Of a stretch of DNA of 64,000 bases, positions 42,335 to 51,071 are shown piece by piece. Source of the stretch: Ectobacillus funiculus (GTDB lineage: Bacteria; Bacillota; Bacilli; Bacillales; Bacillaceae_G); the NCBI RefSeq assembly GCF_042429435.1, contig NZ_JBHMAF010000017.1; one strand, written 5' to 3'. The notes below the pieces were generated by a model that ran no database searches, had not been told where the DNA came from, and saw nothing but the letters and a program-made list of their open reading frames with translations. Position numbers and translations under genes: made by a program. Positions within the stretch are counted from its first letter, which is position 1, and each line of letters opens with the position of its first letter.

Positions 42335-43632
42335 TCATCTGCTCCTCCTTTTTCCTCAAAGCGAATCGAAATCGCACGCGCATGAGCCTGCAGACCTTCT
42401 TTTTCCGCTAAGATAACAATTTGATCCTTTACTTGCTCTAACGCCTCTCTTGTATACGATAAAAAGCTTGATTTTTTCACAAAATCATCAACGGATAGCG
42501 CGGAGAAAAAGCGCGCAGTTCCGCTCGTTGGCAGCACATGATTCGGTCCGGCGAAATAATCACCAAGCGGTTCTGGTGCGTACGGTCCAATAAAGATGGA
42601 GCCGGCATGCTGGATATCCGCAAGAGCCGTCATCGGCTCATGAATATGAAGTTCTAAATGCTCAGGAGCAATTTCATTAGATACCGCAAATGCTTCCTGC
42701 AGTGAATCCACGACAACAATTGCGCCGTTCGCCTCAATAGAGGCTCTAGCAATATCCGCACGCGGCAACTCCTGCAATTGTCGCTCTACTTCCTGCTTTA
42801 CCTGCTGCGCAAGCTCCTTATGTGTTGTAATCAGAATCGCTGTCGCATTCGTATCATGCTCTGCCTGCGACAATAAATCCGCTGCAATAAACGATGCGTT
42901 TCCTGTTTCGTCGGCAATGACGACAATTTCAGACGGTCCCGCAATCATATCAATGTTAACAGCACCAAATACAGCACGCTTTGCTAGCGCTACATACATA
43001 TTGCCTGGTCCAACAATTTTGTCAACGCGCGGAATCGATTCGGTTCCATACGCGAGCGCTGCGACTGCCTGTGCGCCGCCGATGCTGTAAATCTCATCTA
43101 CACCTGCAATATGGGCAGCAGCTAAAATATGAGGGTTCACACCATCCTTTCCTGGCGGTGTCACCATCACAATCCGCTTCACTCCTGCAATTTTGGCAGG
43201 AAGCACATTCATTAATACAGAAGAAGGGTATGCAGCCGTACCACCTGGCACATACACGCCTACCGTATGAAGCGGTCGAATTAATTGTCCTCGTATAATA
43301 CCCTTTGTATCTGCATCCACAAAGCCTTGTCGCTTTTGCTTCTCATGGTATGATACGATATTACGCTTTGCACCCTCTAAAGCTTCTAAAAAGGAGGACT
43401 CAACGGATTCTACTGCGCGTTCTATTGCTTCTGTTGAGACGCGAAATGATGCTAGCTCTACTCCATCGAATCGACTCGTATATTCACGCAGCGCTTCATC
43501 CTTACGCATCTTGATATCTGTGATAATGCGCTCTACCGCTTCCGCTGCAGTTTTTTCCACTCGTCCCGCTTCTTCCCGAAGCACAGTCATATCATTTAGA
43601 ATACTGGAAATATCTCCGTATAAAATTTTCAA
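42331..43632 (-). CDS. hisD: Histidinol dehydrogenase
   Basis: The 433-residue zinc enzyme oxidises histidinol to histidine in two NAD steps. It shows GVYVPGGTAAYPSSVLMN, VDKIVGPGNMYVALAKR and DMIAGPSEIVVIAD, and the active-site region NEIAPEHLELH. GGTARFFSALSVDDF follows near the C-terminus. Confidence 0.95.
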   Translation of the reverse strand: MKILYGDISSILNDMTVLREEAGRVEKTAAEAVERIITDIKMRKDEALREYTSRFDGVELASFRVSTEAIERAVESVESSFLEALEGAKRNIVSYHEKQKRQGFVDADTKGIIRGQLIRPLHTVGVYVPGGTAAYPSSVLMNVLPAKIAGVKRIVMVTPPGKDGVNPHILAAAHIAGVDEIYSIGGAQAVAALAYGTESIPRVDKIVGPGNMYVALAKRAVFGAVNIDMIAGPSEIVVIADETGNASFIAADLLSQAEHDTNATAILITTHKELAQQVKQEVERQLQELPRADIARASIEANGAIVVVDSLQEAFAVSNEIAPEHLELHIHEPMTALADIQHAGSIFIGPYAPEPLGDYFAGPNHVLPTSGTARFFSALSVDDFVKKSSFLSYTREALEQVKDQIVILAEKEGLQAHARAISIRFEEKGGADE

Positions 43633-43644
43633 GCTGCGTCCTCC

Positions 43645-44280
43645 TTACACCCGTGCTGACAGATGCTCTTCAATTTGCGTAATAATTGAAAACATCTCAT
43701 CTTTTTTCATTTTTAAGGAAGCTTTATTTGCAATGAGACGTGCTGAAATATCGCAAATATCTTCAAAGACAATTAAACCATTTTCCCGTAATGTTGCCCC
43801 TGTTTCGACAATATCAACAATCGCATCTGCAAGGCCAAGAAGGGGGGCAATTTCTACAGAGCCTTCTATCTTGATAATTTCTACATCCTCGCCTTTGCGG
43901 CGGAAATACGCAGACGCAACATTTGGATATTTCGTTGCAATTGTTTTCTTTTTATAACTATCCGGGTTATAAGAAGGAATCGATGCCACGCTGAACTTAC
44001 AACGGCCAATTCCTAAGTCTACCATTTCGTATAATTCCTTTTCATTCTCCATTATCACATCTTTTCCGACGATACCGATATCAGCAACGCCATGCTCAAC
44101 ATACGTAAGCACATCGACTGCCTTTACGAGAATAAAGGAGACATTTGCGTTATGACTGTGAAAAACAAGCTTTCTTCCTTTATCCTTTAATTCCGAGCAA
44201 TCAATACCAATTTTCTCGAGAAGTGGAACAATCTGCTTTTCCAGTCTCCCTTTTGTCAACGCGATTTGAATGTGACGCAT
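43645..44280 (-). CDS. hisG: ATP phosphoribosyltransferase, short form
   Basis: At 211 residues this is the short HisG, which lacks the regulatory domain and works only with HisZ, its neighbour. It begins IQIALTKGRLEKQIVPLLEK. The PRPP-binding stretch is EIAPLLGLADAIVDIVETGATLRENGL. It catalyses the first step (ATP plus PRPP) and is inhibited by histidine through HisZ. ATG 44280 follows GGAGGGAG; a longer frame to 44322 was rejected. It overlaps hisZ by 25 bp. Confidence 0.94.
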   Translation of the reverse strand: MRHIQIALTKGRLEKQIVPLLEKIGIDCSELKDKGRKLVFHSHNANVSFILVKAVDVLTYVEHGVADIGIVGKDVIMENEKELYEMVDLGIGRCKFSVASIPSYNPDSYKKKTIATKYPNVASAYFRRKGEDVEIIKIEGSVEIAPLLGLADAIVDIVETGATLRENGLIVFEDICDISARLIANKASLKMKKDEMFSIITQIEEHLSARV

Positions 44281-45518
44281 GAGGTTTCTCCCTCCTTTTC
44301 CAGCTCCCATTTTTCTTTCCAAGCGTACTCCTTAAGCTTACCACCTGATGTATCAACGACAGCGGCAACCTTATTTGCTCTTGCAAAGCTAAATGTCTCC
44401 TCGAGCGAAGACATCATAGATAACTCGGTCTTTACACCCTCTTTAATGTATAAAGCGCGAAGCCTTTCTGCTTCTTCAATTGTTTCCAATGAATAATGGA
44501 TCAGCACCTCTGTTGGTTCTTCTTTTGAAGGCGGATTCTGCTCCTTAAGCACCCGTACAATTTGATCTACCTCAAGGGCAAGTCCAGTCGCTGGAAGGGA
44601 CTCCCCAAAGTGCTCCATTAATTCATCATAACGACCACCGCTTAAAATTTCATCTCCAACCTCATGGGCGTAACCACGGAAAATGACCCCAGTATAGTAA
44701 TCAAGGTTTTGAATCATGCCTAAGTCTACGGATATGTAATGACCGTATCCTAGCCGTTCCACCGTTTCATATATATCACGAACGCGCTGAATCGCTTCCT
44801 TCATTTCTGCATTGGCAGCCAAACTCTCAGCTTCGTCAATCACGTCTAAACCGCCAAATAAGCGGGGCAAACGCTGAAGCAGCTGAACGGTTTCATCGTT
44901 TTGGTCAAATTTCTTCTCCTCTAAAAATTGAGAGAGTCCTGTATAGCTCTTGTTTTCGATATATTCACGTAAAATCGCCTCATCTTCCTCTGTTAAGGAA
45001 AGCTTTTTGACGATAGACTTGTAGAGTTTCACCTGACCAATCTCGATTTTGAATTGTGTAAGGCCTACATCCTGTAATGCTGTAATTGCGCTCACAATGC
45101 ATTCAATCTCCGCACGCAAATTATCAACGCCAATAATTTCAATCCCAGTTTGCGTTAATTCATTGTACTTTCCTGTCATGCTTTTGTTCGCACGAAAAAT
45201 ATTTCCACTATATGTGAGCTTGAGCGGCGGCTTCATCATCGTAGAGCCTACTACCCGGGCAATTGGAATCGTCATGTCAGGACGAAGCACTAAAATACGA
45301 CCGTGATGATCAAAAAATTTGTACATTTTTTCTTCATCTATTGGGCGATTACGGAAGGAAAACACATCATAAAACTCAATTGTTGGCGTACGCACCTCTT
45401 CATAACCACGCGATATAAACACACGGCGCAGGCGCTGTTCAATTTCTTCCTTTAATGTGCACTCTTCAAATAAAACGTCCCTCGTTCCGCTTGGATTTGC
45501 TCGTTTCCACTTTGTCAT
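44256..45518 (-). CDS. hisZ: ATP phosphoribosyltransferase regulatory subunit
   Basis: The 420-residue HisRS-like protein lacks tRNA charging activity and forms an octamer with short HisG. Class II synthetase motifs are recognisable (motif 2-like FFDHHGRILVLRPDMTIPIAR; GGRYDELMEHFG near residue 290). It begins MTKWKRANPSGTRD. ATG follows AAGGGGTG. It is first in the histidine operon, directly behind a promoter with flanking palindromes. Confidence 0.93.
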   Translation of the reverse strand: MTKWKRANPSGTRDVLFEECTLKEEIEQRLRRVFISRGYEEVRTPTIEFYDVFSFRNRPIDEEKMYKFFDHHGRILVLRPDMTIPIARVVGSTMMKPPLKLTYSGNIFRANKSMTGKYNELTQTGIEIIGVDNLRAEIECIVSAITALQDVGLTQFKIEIGQVKLYKSIVKKLSLTEEDEAILREYIENKSYTGLSQFLEEKKFDQNDETVQLLQRLPRLFGGLDVIDEAESLAANAEMKEAIQRVRDIYETVERLGYGHYISVDLGMIQNLDYYTGVIFRGYAHEVGDEILSGGRYDELMEHFGESLPATGLALEVDQIVRVLKEQNPPSKEEPTEVLIHYSLETIEEAERLRALYIKEGVKTELSMMSSLEETFSFARANKVAAVVDTSGGKLKEYAWKEKWELEKEGETSCVTFKSR

Positions 45519-45533
45519 AAAAACACCCCTTAT

Positions 45534-45548
45534 CTTTCGAAACGAAAG
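45534..45548. promoter_or_regulatory. Candidate operator 1 of the his operon
   Basis: The palindrome CTTTCG-AAA-CGAAAG lies just downstream of the predicted transcription start and 16-30 bp before the hisZ start codon. The same motif recurs 58 bp upstream. Confidence 0.6.
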
Positions 45549-45559
45549 TTGCTACCTAA

Positions 45560-45588
45560 AAGATACAGAGGAACGAAAGGTATGTCAA
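45560..45588 (-). promoter_or_regulatory. hisZ (his operon) promoter
   Basis: TTGACA and TATCTT with a 17-bp spacer on the minus strand form a near-consensus sigma-A promoter. The spacer holds a half-site CCTTTCGT. No T-box was seen here. Confidence 0.8.
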
Positions 45589-45591
45589 ATA

Positions 45592-45606
45592 GTTTCGAGC
45601 CGAAAG
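45592..45606. promoter_or_regulatory. Candidate operator 2 of the his operon
   Basis: GTTTCG-AGC-CGAAAG matches the TTTCGnnnCGAAA pattern of operator 1 and lies directly upstream of the -35 box. Confidence 0.55.
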
Positions 45607-45634
45607 AAAGGAAAGAATGTCGAAATCTGTCCTG

Positions 45635-45774
45635 TAAAGAAAACTCATCGACTGGCAAGCCCTGCTCCCCTGGCGAAGACAGAGGCGTAGTTACGCCCTT
45701 ATACTCCATTCCTAAAATTTATCGCTACGTCTAATTGGCATCTAGCTAGAAATTTATATTTTCCTAAAGTGTAA
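45635..45774 (-). repeat. R1 repeat, copy 13
   Basis: Full-length copy in the 680-bp gap between leuD and hisZ. Its tip abuts a T-run on the minus strand (CACTTTTTTACACTTTAGG). The gap from 45775 to 46084 holds no gene I can support. Confidence 0.85.
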
Positions 45775-46084
45775 AAAAGTGGGCTTGACACATTCAGTCT
45801 CATCAAGGAAAAACGGACATGGTCCGCCCTTGCCCCTGCGGGAGAATATTCTTTGACACACAAGGCGTTGTTTCCTTTTTATACCGAAAGTTATTCTGCA
45901 GTTCAGAACAGGTCCGCATCCAAAAAGCTTTCTTATCTTTTAAAATATCCAGCACACAAAACGTGCAGTTCTACGAAGCCGACTCATAAAAAGTTCCCTT
46001 ATGTTCCTCACGATCCAAGGTGCTCTTCTTCTTTGCATAGCCAAGAATCCTTTGCCAGATGGATCTTTATCAAGACAACCAGCT

Positions 46085-46155
46085 GATTGACAAGCCATTA
46101 GGCGAAGGCAGAAGTGTAATTGCACTTTGCTCCTAAAATTCCCTACAAGTGTAAA
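46085..46155 (-). repeat. R1 repeat, copy 14 (internally deleted)
   Basis: Remains of a copy: ATTGACAAGCC, GGCGAAGGCAG, TGCACTTTGCTCCTAAAATT, then directly CCCTACAAGTGTAA. The loop and one arm are lost. It abuts the leuD terminator. Confidence 0.65.
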
Positions 46156-46156
46156 G

Positions 46157-46197
46157 AAAAACCTTCAATTGGCCTATGCCGCATTGAAGGTTTTCTA
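46157..46197 (-). terminator. Intrinsic terminator after leuD
   Basis: AAAACCTTCAAT and ATTGAAGGTTTTC pair around a 13-nt loop and are followed by TTTACAC on the minus strand. It separates the ilv-leu unit from the his operon. Confidence 0.85.
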
Positions 46198-46201
46198 CAC
46201 T

Positions 46202-46768
46202 TTATACGCGTTGTTCGTACAGAGCGATTTCTTTCTCGTATTGAAGAGTAACAGCAATATCATCTAAGCCTTTTAACAGCTTTTCACGCCAAACCGGTTC
46301 AATAGAGAAAGAGAAAGTTTCATCTCCTGCTGTAACAGTTTGTTCTTCAAGGTTTACCTCAATCTCAACATCAGCAGCAAGAGAAGCAAGCTTCTTACGT
46401 GCAGATTCATCAAGAACAACCGGAAGAATTCTATTTTTTGTACAGTTCATATAGAAAATATCAGCAAAGCTTCCAGCAATAACCACTGAAAAACCATAGT
46501 CGGCTAACGCCCATGGCGCGTGCTCACGGGAAGAACCGCATCCGAAGTTTTCTCCAGAGACAAGAATCGTAGCGCCTTTTCGTTGGTTTAACGGAAATTC
46601 TGAATTATCGCTTCGATCATCCAGATAACGCCATTCATCAAATAAAAACTCACCAAAACCTGTACGCTCAATGCGTTTTAAATATTGCTTCGGGATAATT
46701 TGATCCGTATCAATATTATCATTCATTAATGCTACTACTGTTCCCTTATGCGTAAGAAACGGCTGCAT
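46202..46768 (-). CDS. leuD: 3-isopropylmalate dehydratase, small subunit
   Basis: The 188-residue swivel-domain subunit pairs with LeuC to isomerise 2- to 3-isopropylmalate. It shows NIDTDQIIPKQYLK, FGEFLFDEWRY and NFGCGSSREHAPWAL. ATG 46768 follows AAGGAGGAG and lies 23 bp inside leuC. Confidence 0.95.
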   Translation of the reverse strand: MQPFLTHKGTVVALMNDNIDTDQIIPKQYLKRIERTGFGEFLFDEWRYLDDRSDNSEFPLNQRKGATILVSGENFGCGSSREHAPWALADYGFSVVIAGSFADIFYMNCTKNRILPVVLDESARKKLASLAADVEIEVNLEEQTVTAGDETFSFSIEPVWREKLLKGLDDIAVTLQYEKEIALYEQRV

Positions 46769-48140
46769 GGTGCTCCTCCTTTCGAATGTCAACGAAACGT
46801 CCGTGTACAGCTGCTGCCGCAGCCATTGCTGGGCTGACTAGATGTGTACGTGCGCCTTTTCCTTGACGTCCTTCAAAGTTACGGTTAGAAGTAGATGCAC
46901 AATGCTCACCTGCTGGCACTTGGTCTGGGTTCATTCCAAGACACATAGAGCAGCCTGCTTCACGCCATTCAAAACCTGCTTCAATAAATACCTCATGAAG
47001 CCCTTTTTTCATCGCTTCATTACGCACCTGCTTTGAACCAGGAACAACAAGAGCCCGCACTCCTTCTTTTACCTTTTTCCCTTTGATAAAGGAAGCTGCT
47101 TCCTCCAGGTCAGAAAGGCGAGAGTTTGTACAGGAGCCGATAAATACGTGCTGCACTTCAATATCCTCAACCTTTTGTCCTGGTGTAAGACCCATATATT
47201 CGTAAGCACGCTCATCATTCACATCAGCAGCTGGTGGAAGCACTGCATCTACACTTACACCCATGCCAGGATTTGTTCCCCAAGTCACGTACGGAGCAAG
47301 GTTAGATACATCCACAGTTACGTGGCGATCGTAGACAGCATCCTCATCTGTAAAAAGTGTTTTCCAGTCTTCTACAGCTTTTTCGAAATTCTCTGGAGCG
47401 AAAGGACGGCCTTTTACGTAAGCGAATGTCGTTTCGTCAGGTGCAATCAATCCCGCTTTTGCCCCGCCTTCAATAGCCATGTTACAAAGCGTCATTCGCT
47501 CTTCCATCGTCATATTTTCAATTGCCTCTCCGTAGAACTCAATCACGTGCCCTGTTCCCATGGAAACGCCGTACATCGCAAGCAAATGTAAAATAATATC
47601 TTTAGAGTACACACCTTTTGCAAGCTTGCCTTTCAGTTCTACACCCATTGACTTTGGCTTCTTTTGCCAAAGCGCTTGTGTAGCTAATACGTGCTCAACC
47701 TCGCTTGTCCCAATACCAAACGCCAGAGCACCGAACGCACCGTGTGTAGAAGTGTGACTGTCACCGCAAACAATTGTTTTGCCCGGCTGAGTTAATCCAA
47801 GCTCAGGACCGATTACGTGAACAATCCCTTGGCGCTCGTCATCCATACCGGCAAGAGTCACACCAAATTCCTTACAGTTTGCGCTTAGCGTATCCATTTG
47901 CTTCTTCGCAATCGCATCTGTAATATTCCAAACATCCTTTGTCGGAACATTATGATCCATCGTAGCAAAAGTCAAATCAGGTCTTCTTACCTTACGGCCT
48001 GCAAGACGAAGCCCTTCAAACGCTTGTGGAGACGTTACTTCGTGGACAAGGTGAAGATCGATATAGATGAGTTCAGACCCGCCTTCAGTTTCCGCTACAA
48101 CGTGACGTTCCCACAATTTATCGAACAATGTTTTTGCCAT
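46746..48140 (-). CDS. leuC: 3-isopropylmalate dehydratase, large subunit
   Basis: The 464-residue aconitase-like subunit binds a [4Fe-4S] cluster through Cys in FIGSCTNSRLSDL and the pair in GCSMCLGMNPD. It shows GDSHTSTHGAFGALAFGIGTSE-type substrate motif. It overlaps the leuB stop by 1 bp. Confidence 0.95.
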   Translation of the reverse strand: MAKTLFDKLWERHVVAETEGGSELIYIDLHLVHEVTSPQAFEGLRLAGRKVRRPDLTFATMDHNVPTKDVWNITDAIAKKQMDTLSANCKEFGVTLAGMDDERQGIVHVIGPELGLTQPGKTIVCGDSHTSTHGAFGALAFGIGTSEVEHVLATQALWQKKPKSMGVELKGKLAKGVYSKDIILHLLAMYGVSMGTGHVIEFYGEAIENMTMEERMTLCNMAIEGGAKAGLIAPDETTFAYVKGRPFAPENFEKAVEDWKTLFTDEDAVYDRHVTVDVSNLAPYVTWGTNPGMGVSVDAVLPPAADVNDERAYEYMGLTPGQKVEDIEVQHVFIGSCTNSRLSDLEEAASFIKGKKVKEGVRALVVPGSKQVRNEAMKKGLHEVFIEAGFEWREAGCSMCLGMNPDQVPAGEHCASTSNRNFEGRQGKGARTHLVSPAMAAAAAVHGRFVDIRKEEHHAAVSYA

Positions 48141-49210
48141 TATCTTCCCCTCCCAACTGGTGCTTGCTCCTCCATTGCCTCTAATACAGCATCAGTAAAT
48201 GACACAGTTGTCTCTGTTCCACCTAAATCACCTGTACGACGGCCTGATCTTAATACAGAGGAGATTGCATTTTCAATCGCCTGTGCTTCTTCTCGTAAAC
48301 CGAACGATTGCTCAAGCATCATCGCCACCGAGCGAAGCATCGCAATTGGATTTGCTTTACTTTGTCCTGCAATATCAGGAGCTGAACCGTGAATCGGCTC
48401 ATATAACGATAAACCTGTTTCCGAATGGCTGGCAGACGGCAGCATGCCTAGTGAACCAGCTAATACTGAAGCCTCATCGCTTAAAATATCACCAAATAAA
48501 TTTTCAGTTACAATTACATCAAAACGACCTGGATGAACGATCAGCTCCATAGCCGCTGCATCGACAAGAAGATGCTCAAGCTGTACATCAGGGTAACGCC
48601 CTGACACTTCCTCTGCAACTTCTCTCCACAGCTTACTGGACTCTAACACATTCGCTTTATCAATGGAAGTAACCTTTTTACGGCGTGTTTGAGCAAGCTG
48701 GAATGCATATTCTACAATTCTCTCAATTTCTTTTCTTGTGTACGTCAGCGTGTCCGTAGCTTGATCCGCTGTGCGCTCCTTCGGCTGAGAAAAATAAATG
48801 CCGCCCGTTAATTCTCGCACGACGACAAAGTGTACATCCTTCGCTGATTCTTCCTTGAGTGGAGATAAATACGCTACCGCTTCATCAACCTCTACAGGAC
48901 GGACATTTGCATATAATCCAAGTGCCGAACGTAAAGCGAGAAGGCCTTTTTCCGGGCGCTCCGTTGCATTGTCCCATTTCGGACCACCAATTGCTCCTAA
49001 TAACACTGCATCGCTAGCTAAACAAGCTTCTAACGTTTTAGCAGGAAACGGTTGACCACACTGGTCGATTGCCGCTCCGCCAAATGCTTCGTCTTGCAAA
49101 TGAAAGCGATGCTCATAGAGACGTTCTGTTAATGTAAGTACCTTTTTGGCACTTTCCATAATTTCTGGGCCAATCCCGTCCCCAGCTAAACAAACGATTG
49201 TTTTTTCCAT
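48140..49210 (-). CDS. leuB: 3-isopropylmalate dehydrogenase
   Basis: The 356-residue NAD enzyme oxidises and decarboxylates 3-isopropylmalate. It shows LAGDGIGPEIMESAKKVL, the phosphate/malate arginines in LLALRSALGLYANVRP and VVRELTGGIYF, the catalytic Lys in DKANVLES, and EPIHGSAPDIAG. ATG follows AAGGGAGTGAGC. The upstream leuA is broken, so this intact gene may have no substrate unless leuA exists elsewhere. Confidence 0.95.
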   Translation of the reverse strand: MEKTIVCLAGDGIGPEIMESAKKVLTLTERLYEHRFHLQDEAFGGAAIDQCGQPFPAKTLEACLASDAVLLGAIGGPKWDNATERPEKGLLALRSALGLYANVRPVEVDEAVAYLSPLKEESAKDVHFVVVRELTGGIYFSQPKERTADQATDTLTYTRKEIERIVEYAFQLAQTRRKKVTSIDKANVLESSKLWREVAEEVSGRYPDVQLEHLLVDAAAMELIVHPGRFDVIVTENLFGDILSDEASVLAGSLGMLPSASHSETGLSLYEPIHGSAPDIAGQSKANPIAMLRSVAMMLEQSFGLREEAQAIENAISSVLRSGRRTGDLGGTETTVSFTDAVLEAMEEQAPVGRGR

Positions 49211-49224
49211 ACATGCTCACTCCC

Positions 49225-49524
49225 TTACGATTTGACGACAGCTGCCAATCTGTTCAGTTTGCCCGCCGCATAAAGTACGCTCGCTTGGAAGCTTCCAGCA
49301 TGTCCTGCGCTACTCTGAATCCGGAAAGACGTTTTTTCGTTTTATTCCAATTCAACGTGAATAGGCGCAAATGCGTTCGTACCGCAGCGAATTACTGCTT
49401 TAACCGCCTGTGCCAAGAACAGATTATCCGTTCTTGGCACATGTTGGGCGGAAATTTGAACGTCCGGAAACAGCTACTATAACAATGCAGCTGCTTCACG
49501 AAGCGTGTGTATTACTTCTTTGTA
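49225..49524 (-). pseudogene. leuA: leuA remnant (2-isopropylmalate synthase)
   Basis: Between ilvC and leuB the minus strand first reads YKEVIHTLREAAALL, two stops, then LFPDVQISAQHVPRTDNLFL and AQAVKAVIRCGTNAF. This matches the central barrel of LeuA (around FPTVQFSAEDATRTDRDFLAEAVEVAIRAG in shortened form). It then jumps to PIHVELE, a stop, GFRVAQDMLEASKRAY, a frameshift and YAAGKLNRLAAVVKS, the LeuA C-terminus. The start, about 300 central residues and the catalytic DTTLRDGEQ motif are gone. It sits exactly where leuA lies in related genomes. Confidence 0.92.
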
Positions 49525-49527
49525 GGA

Positions 49528-50535
49528 TTAAACTCCCATTTTTACCTTTGGTTTTACGAATGGCATCATCGCACGAAGCTCGCGGCCTACTACTTCGATT
49601 TGGTGTTTGTTGTCCGCTTCGTTAATTGCATTGAAGTTTGGACGACCAGATTTATGCTCTTCGATCCATCCTTTTGCGAATGTTCCATCTTGAATGTCTT
49701 TTAAAACGTCTTTCATTGCAGCTTTTGTTGCATCTGTTACAACGCGGTGACCTGTTACGAAGTCGCCCCATTGAGCTGTATCAGAGATAGAGTAGCGCAT
49801 GTTTTCTAATCCGCCCTCATACATAAGGTCTACGATTAATTTTAATTCATGTAAGCACTCAAAGTATGCAACCTCTGGTTGGTAGCCAGCTTCTACAAGC
49901 GTTTCGAATCCTGCTTTTACAAGCGCTGTTGTGCCGCCGCAAAGTACTGCCTGCTCACCGAAAAGATCTGTTTCTGTTTCTTCTTTGAATGTCGTTTCAA
50001 GTACACCAGCGCGAGTAGATCCGATTCCATCAGCATAAGATAATGCTTTTTCGCGTGCTGTGCCAGTTGCATCTTGGTATACAGCGAACAATGCAGGAAC
50101 TGCTCCGCCTTCTACGAACGTACGGCGTACAAGATGTCCTGGACCTTTTGGAGCTACTAAGAATACATCTACATCTGCAGGAGGCTTGATTTCGCCGAAG
50201 TGAACGTTAAAGCCGTGCGCGAATACAAGCGCGTTGCCTGCTTCTAGGTTAGGTGCGATTTCTTGGTTGTATACGTCTCCTTGAAGCTCATCTGGAAGCA
50301 AGATCATGATTACTTCTGCTGCTTTTGCAGCTTCAGCTACTGTTTTCACTTCGAATCCGTCTTGCACTGCAATATTCCAAGATCTTCCTTGACGAAGACC
50401 GATGATTACATCAAAGCCATTGTCACGAAGGTTTTGCGCATGTGCGTGACCTTGGGAACCGTATCCTACGATTGCGATTGTTTTTCCTTTTAATACGTTA
50501 GTTTGTACTGCGTCTTGATAATAAACCTTTGCCAT
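49528..50535 (-). CDS. ilvC: Ketol-acid reductoisomerase (NADP)
   Basis: The 335-residue class I enzyme makes dihydroxy-isovalerate/methylvalerate. The N-terminal Rossmann motif is AIVGYGSQGHAHAQNLRDNG; the metal site includes ETDLFGEQAVLCGG; the C-terminal knotted domain has CLHELKLIVDLMYEGG. ATG follows TAGGAGGCCC. It lies 20 bp after ilvN. Confidence 0.95.
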   Translation of the reverse strand: MAKVYYQDAVQTNVLKGKTIAIVGYGSQGHAHAQNLRDNGFDVIIGLRQGRSWNIAVQDGFEVKTVAEAAKAAEVIMILLPDELQGDVYNQEIAPNLEAGNALVFAHGFNVHFGEIKPPADVDVFLVAPKGPGHLVRRTFVEGGAVPALFAVYQDATGTAREKALSYADGIGSTRAGVLETTFKEETETDLFGEQAVLCGGTTALVKAGFETLVEAGYQPEVAYFECLHELKLIVDLMYEGGLENMRYSISDTAQWGDFVTGHRVVTDATKAAMKDVLKDIQDGTFAKGWIEEHKSGRPNFNAINEADNKHQIEVVGRELRAMMPFVKPKVKMGV

Positions 50536-50555
50536 GTTAGTGGGCCTCCTAATAA

Positions 50556-51071
50556 TTAGTTAATGAGCATTGCTTGTTGTTTTTCTTGCTTTTTCATGCT
50601 GCGAGTAAATGCTGTAACGCCTGTACGGGCGATTTCTTTTAAGCCATATGGGCGCAGCAATTCAATTAAAGCTTCTACTTTGTCTTGTGTCCCCGTTACC
50701 TGTACAACGACAGAATCCTTGCCTACGTCAATAATAGACGCACGGAACGGTTCAACTAAGCTATATATTTCGGAGCGTGTCGCAACCGTAGTCGCTACCT
50801 TAATTAAGGCAAGCTCACGGGCGATCATCGATTCATCCGTAATATCTGTTACTTTGAGTACATCAATTTGTTTATTCAGCTGCTTTGTCAGCTGCTCCAT
50901 TTGCTGTAGATCATCTACATGCACAACAATCGTCATGCGCGATACATCAGGAAATTCGGTATGACCTACGGAGATGCTTTCAATGTTAAATTGTCTTCTT
51001 GACATAACACCAGTGATGCGGTTTAGCACTCCGCTTTGGTTGCGGACTGTAGCTGTTACAATGCGCTTCAT
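50556..51071 (-). CDS. ilvN: Acetolactate synthase, small regulatory subunit
   Basis: The 171-residue protein has an N-terminal ACT domain (VRNQSGVLNRITGVMSRRQF, then SVGHTEFPDVSRMTIVV) that binds valine, and a C-terminal ACT-like domain. It activates IlvB and gives feedback inhibition. Its start overlaps the ilvB stop by 4 bp. It is also called ilvH. Confidence 0.94.
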   Translation of the reverse strand: MKRIVTATVRNQSGVLNRITGVMSRRQFNIESISVGHTEFPDVSRMTIVVHVDDLQQMEQLTKQLNKQIDVLKVTDITDESMIARELALIKVATTVATRSEIYSLVEPFRASIIDVGKDSVVVQVTGTQDKVEALIELLRPYGLKEIARTGVTAFTRSMKKQEKQQAMLIN

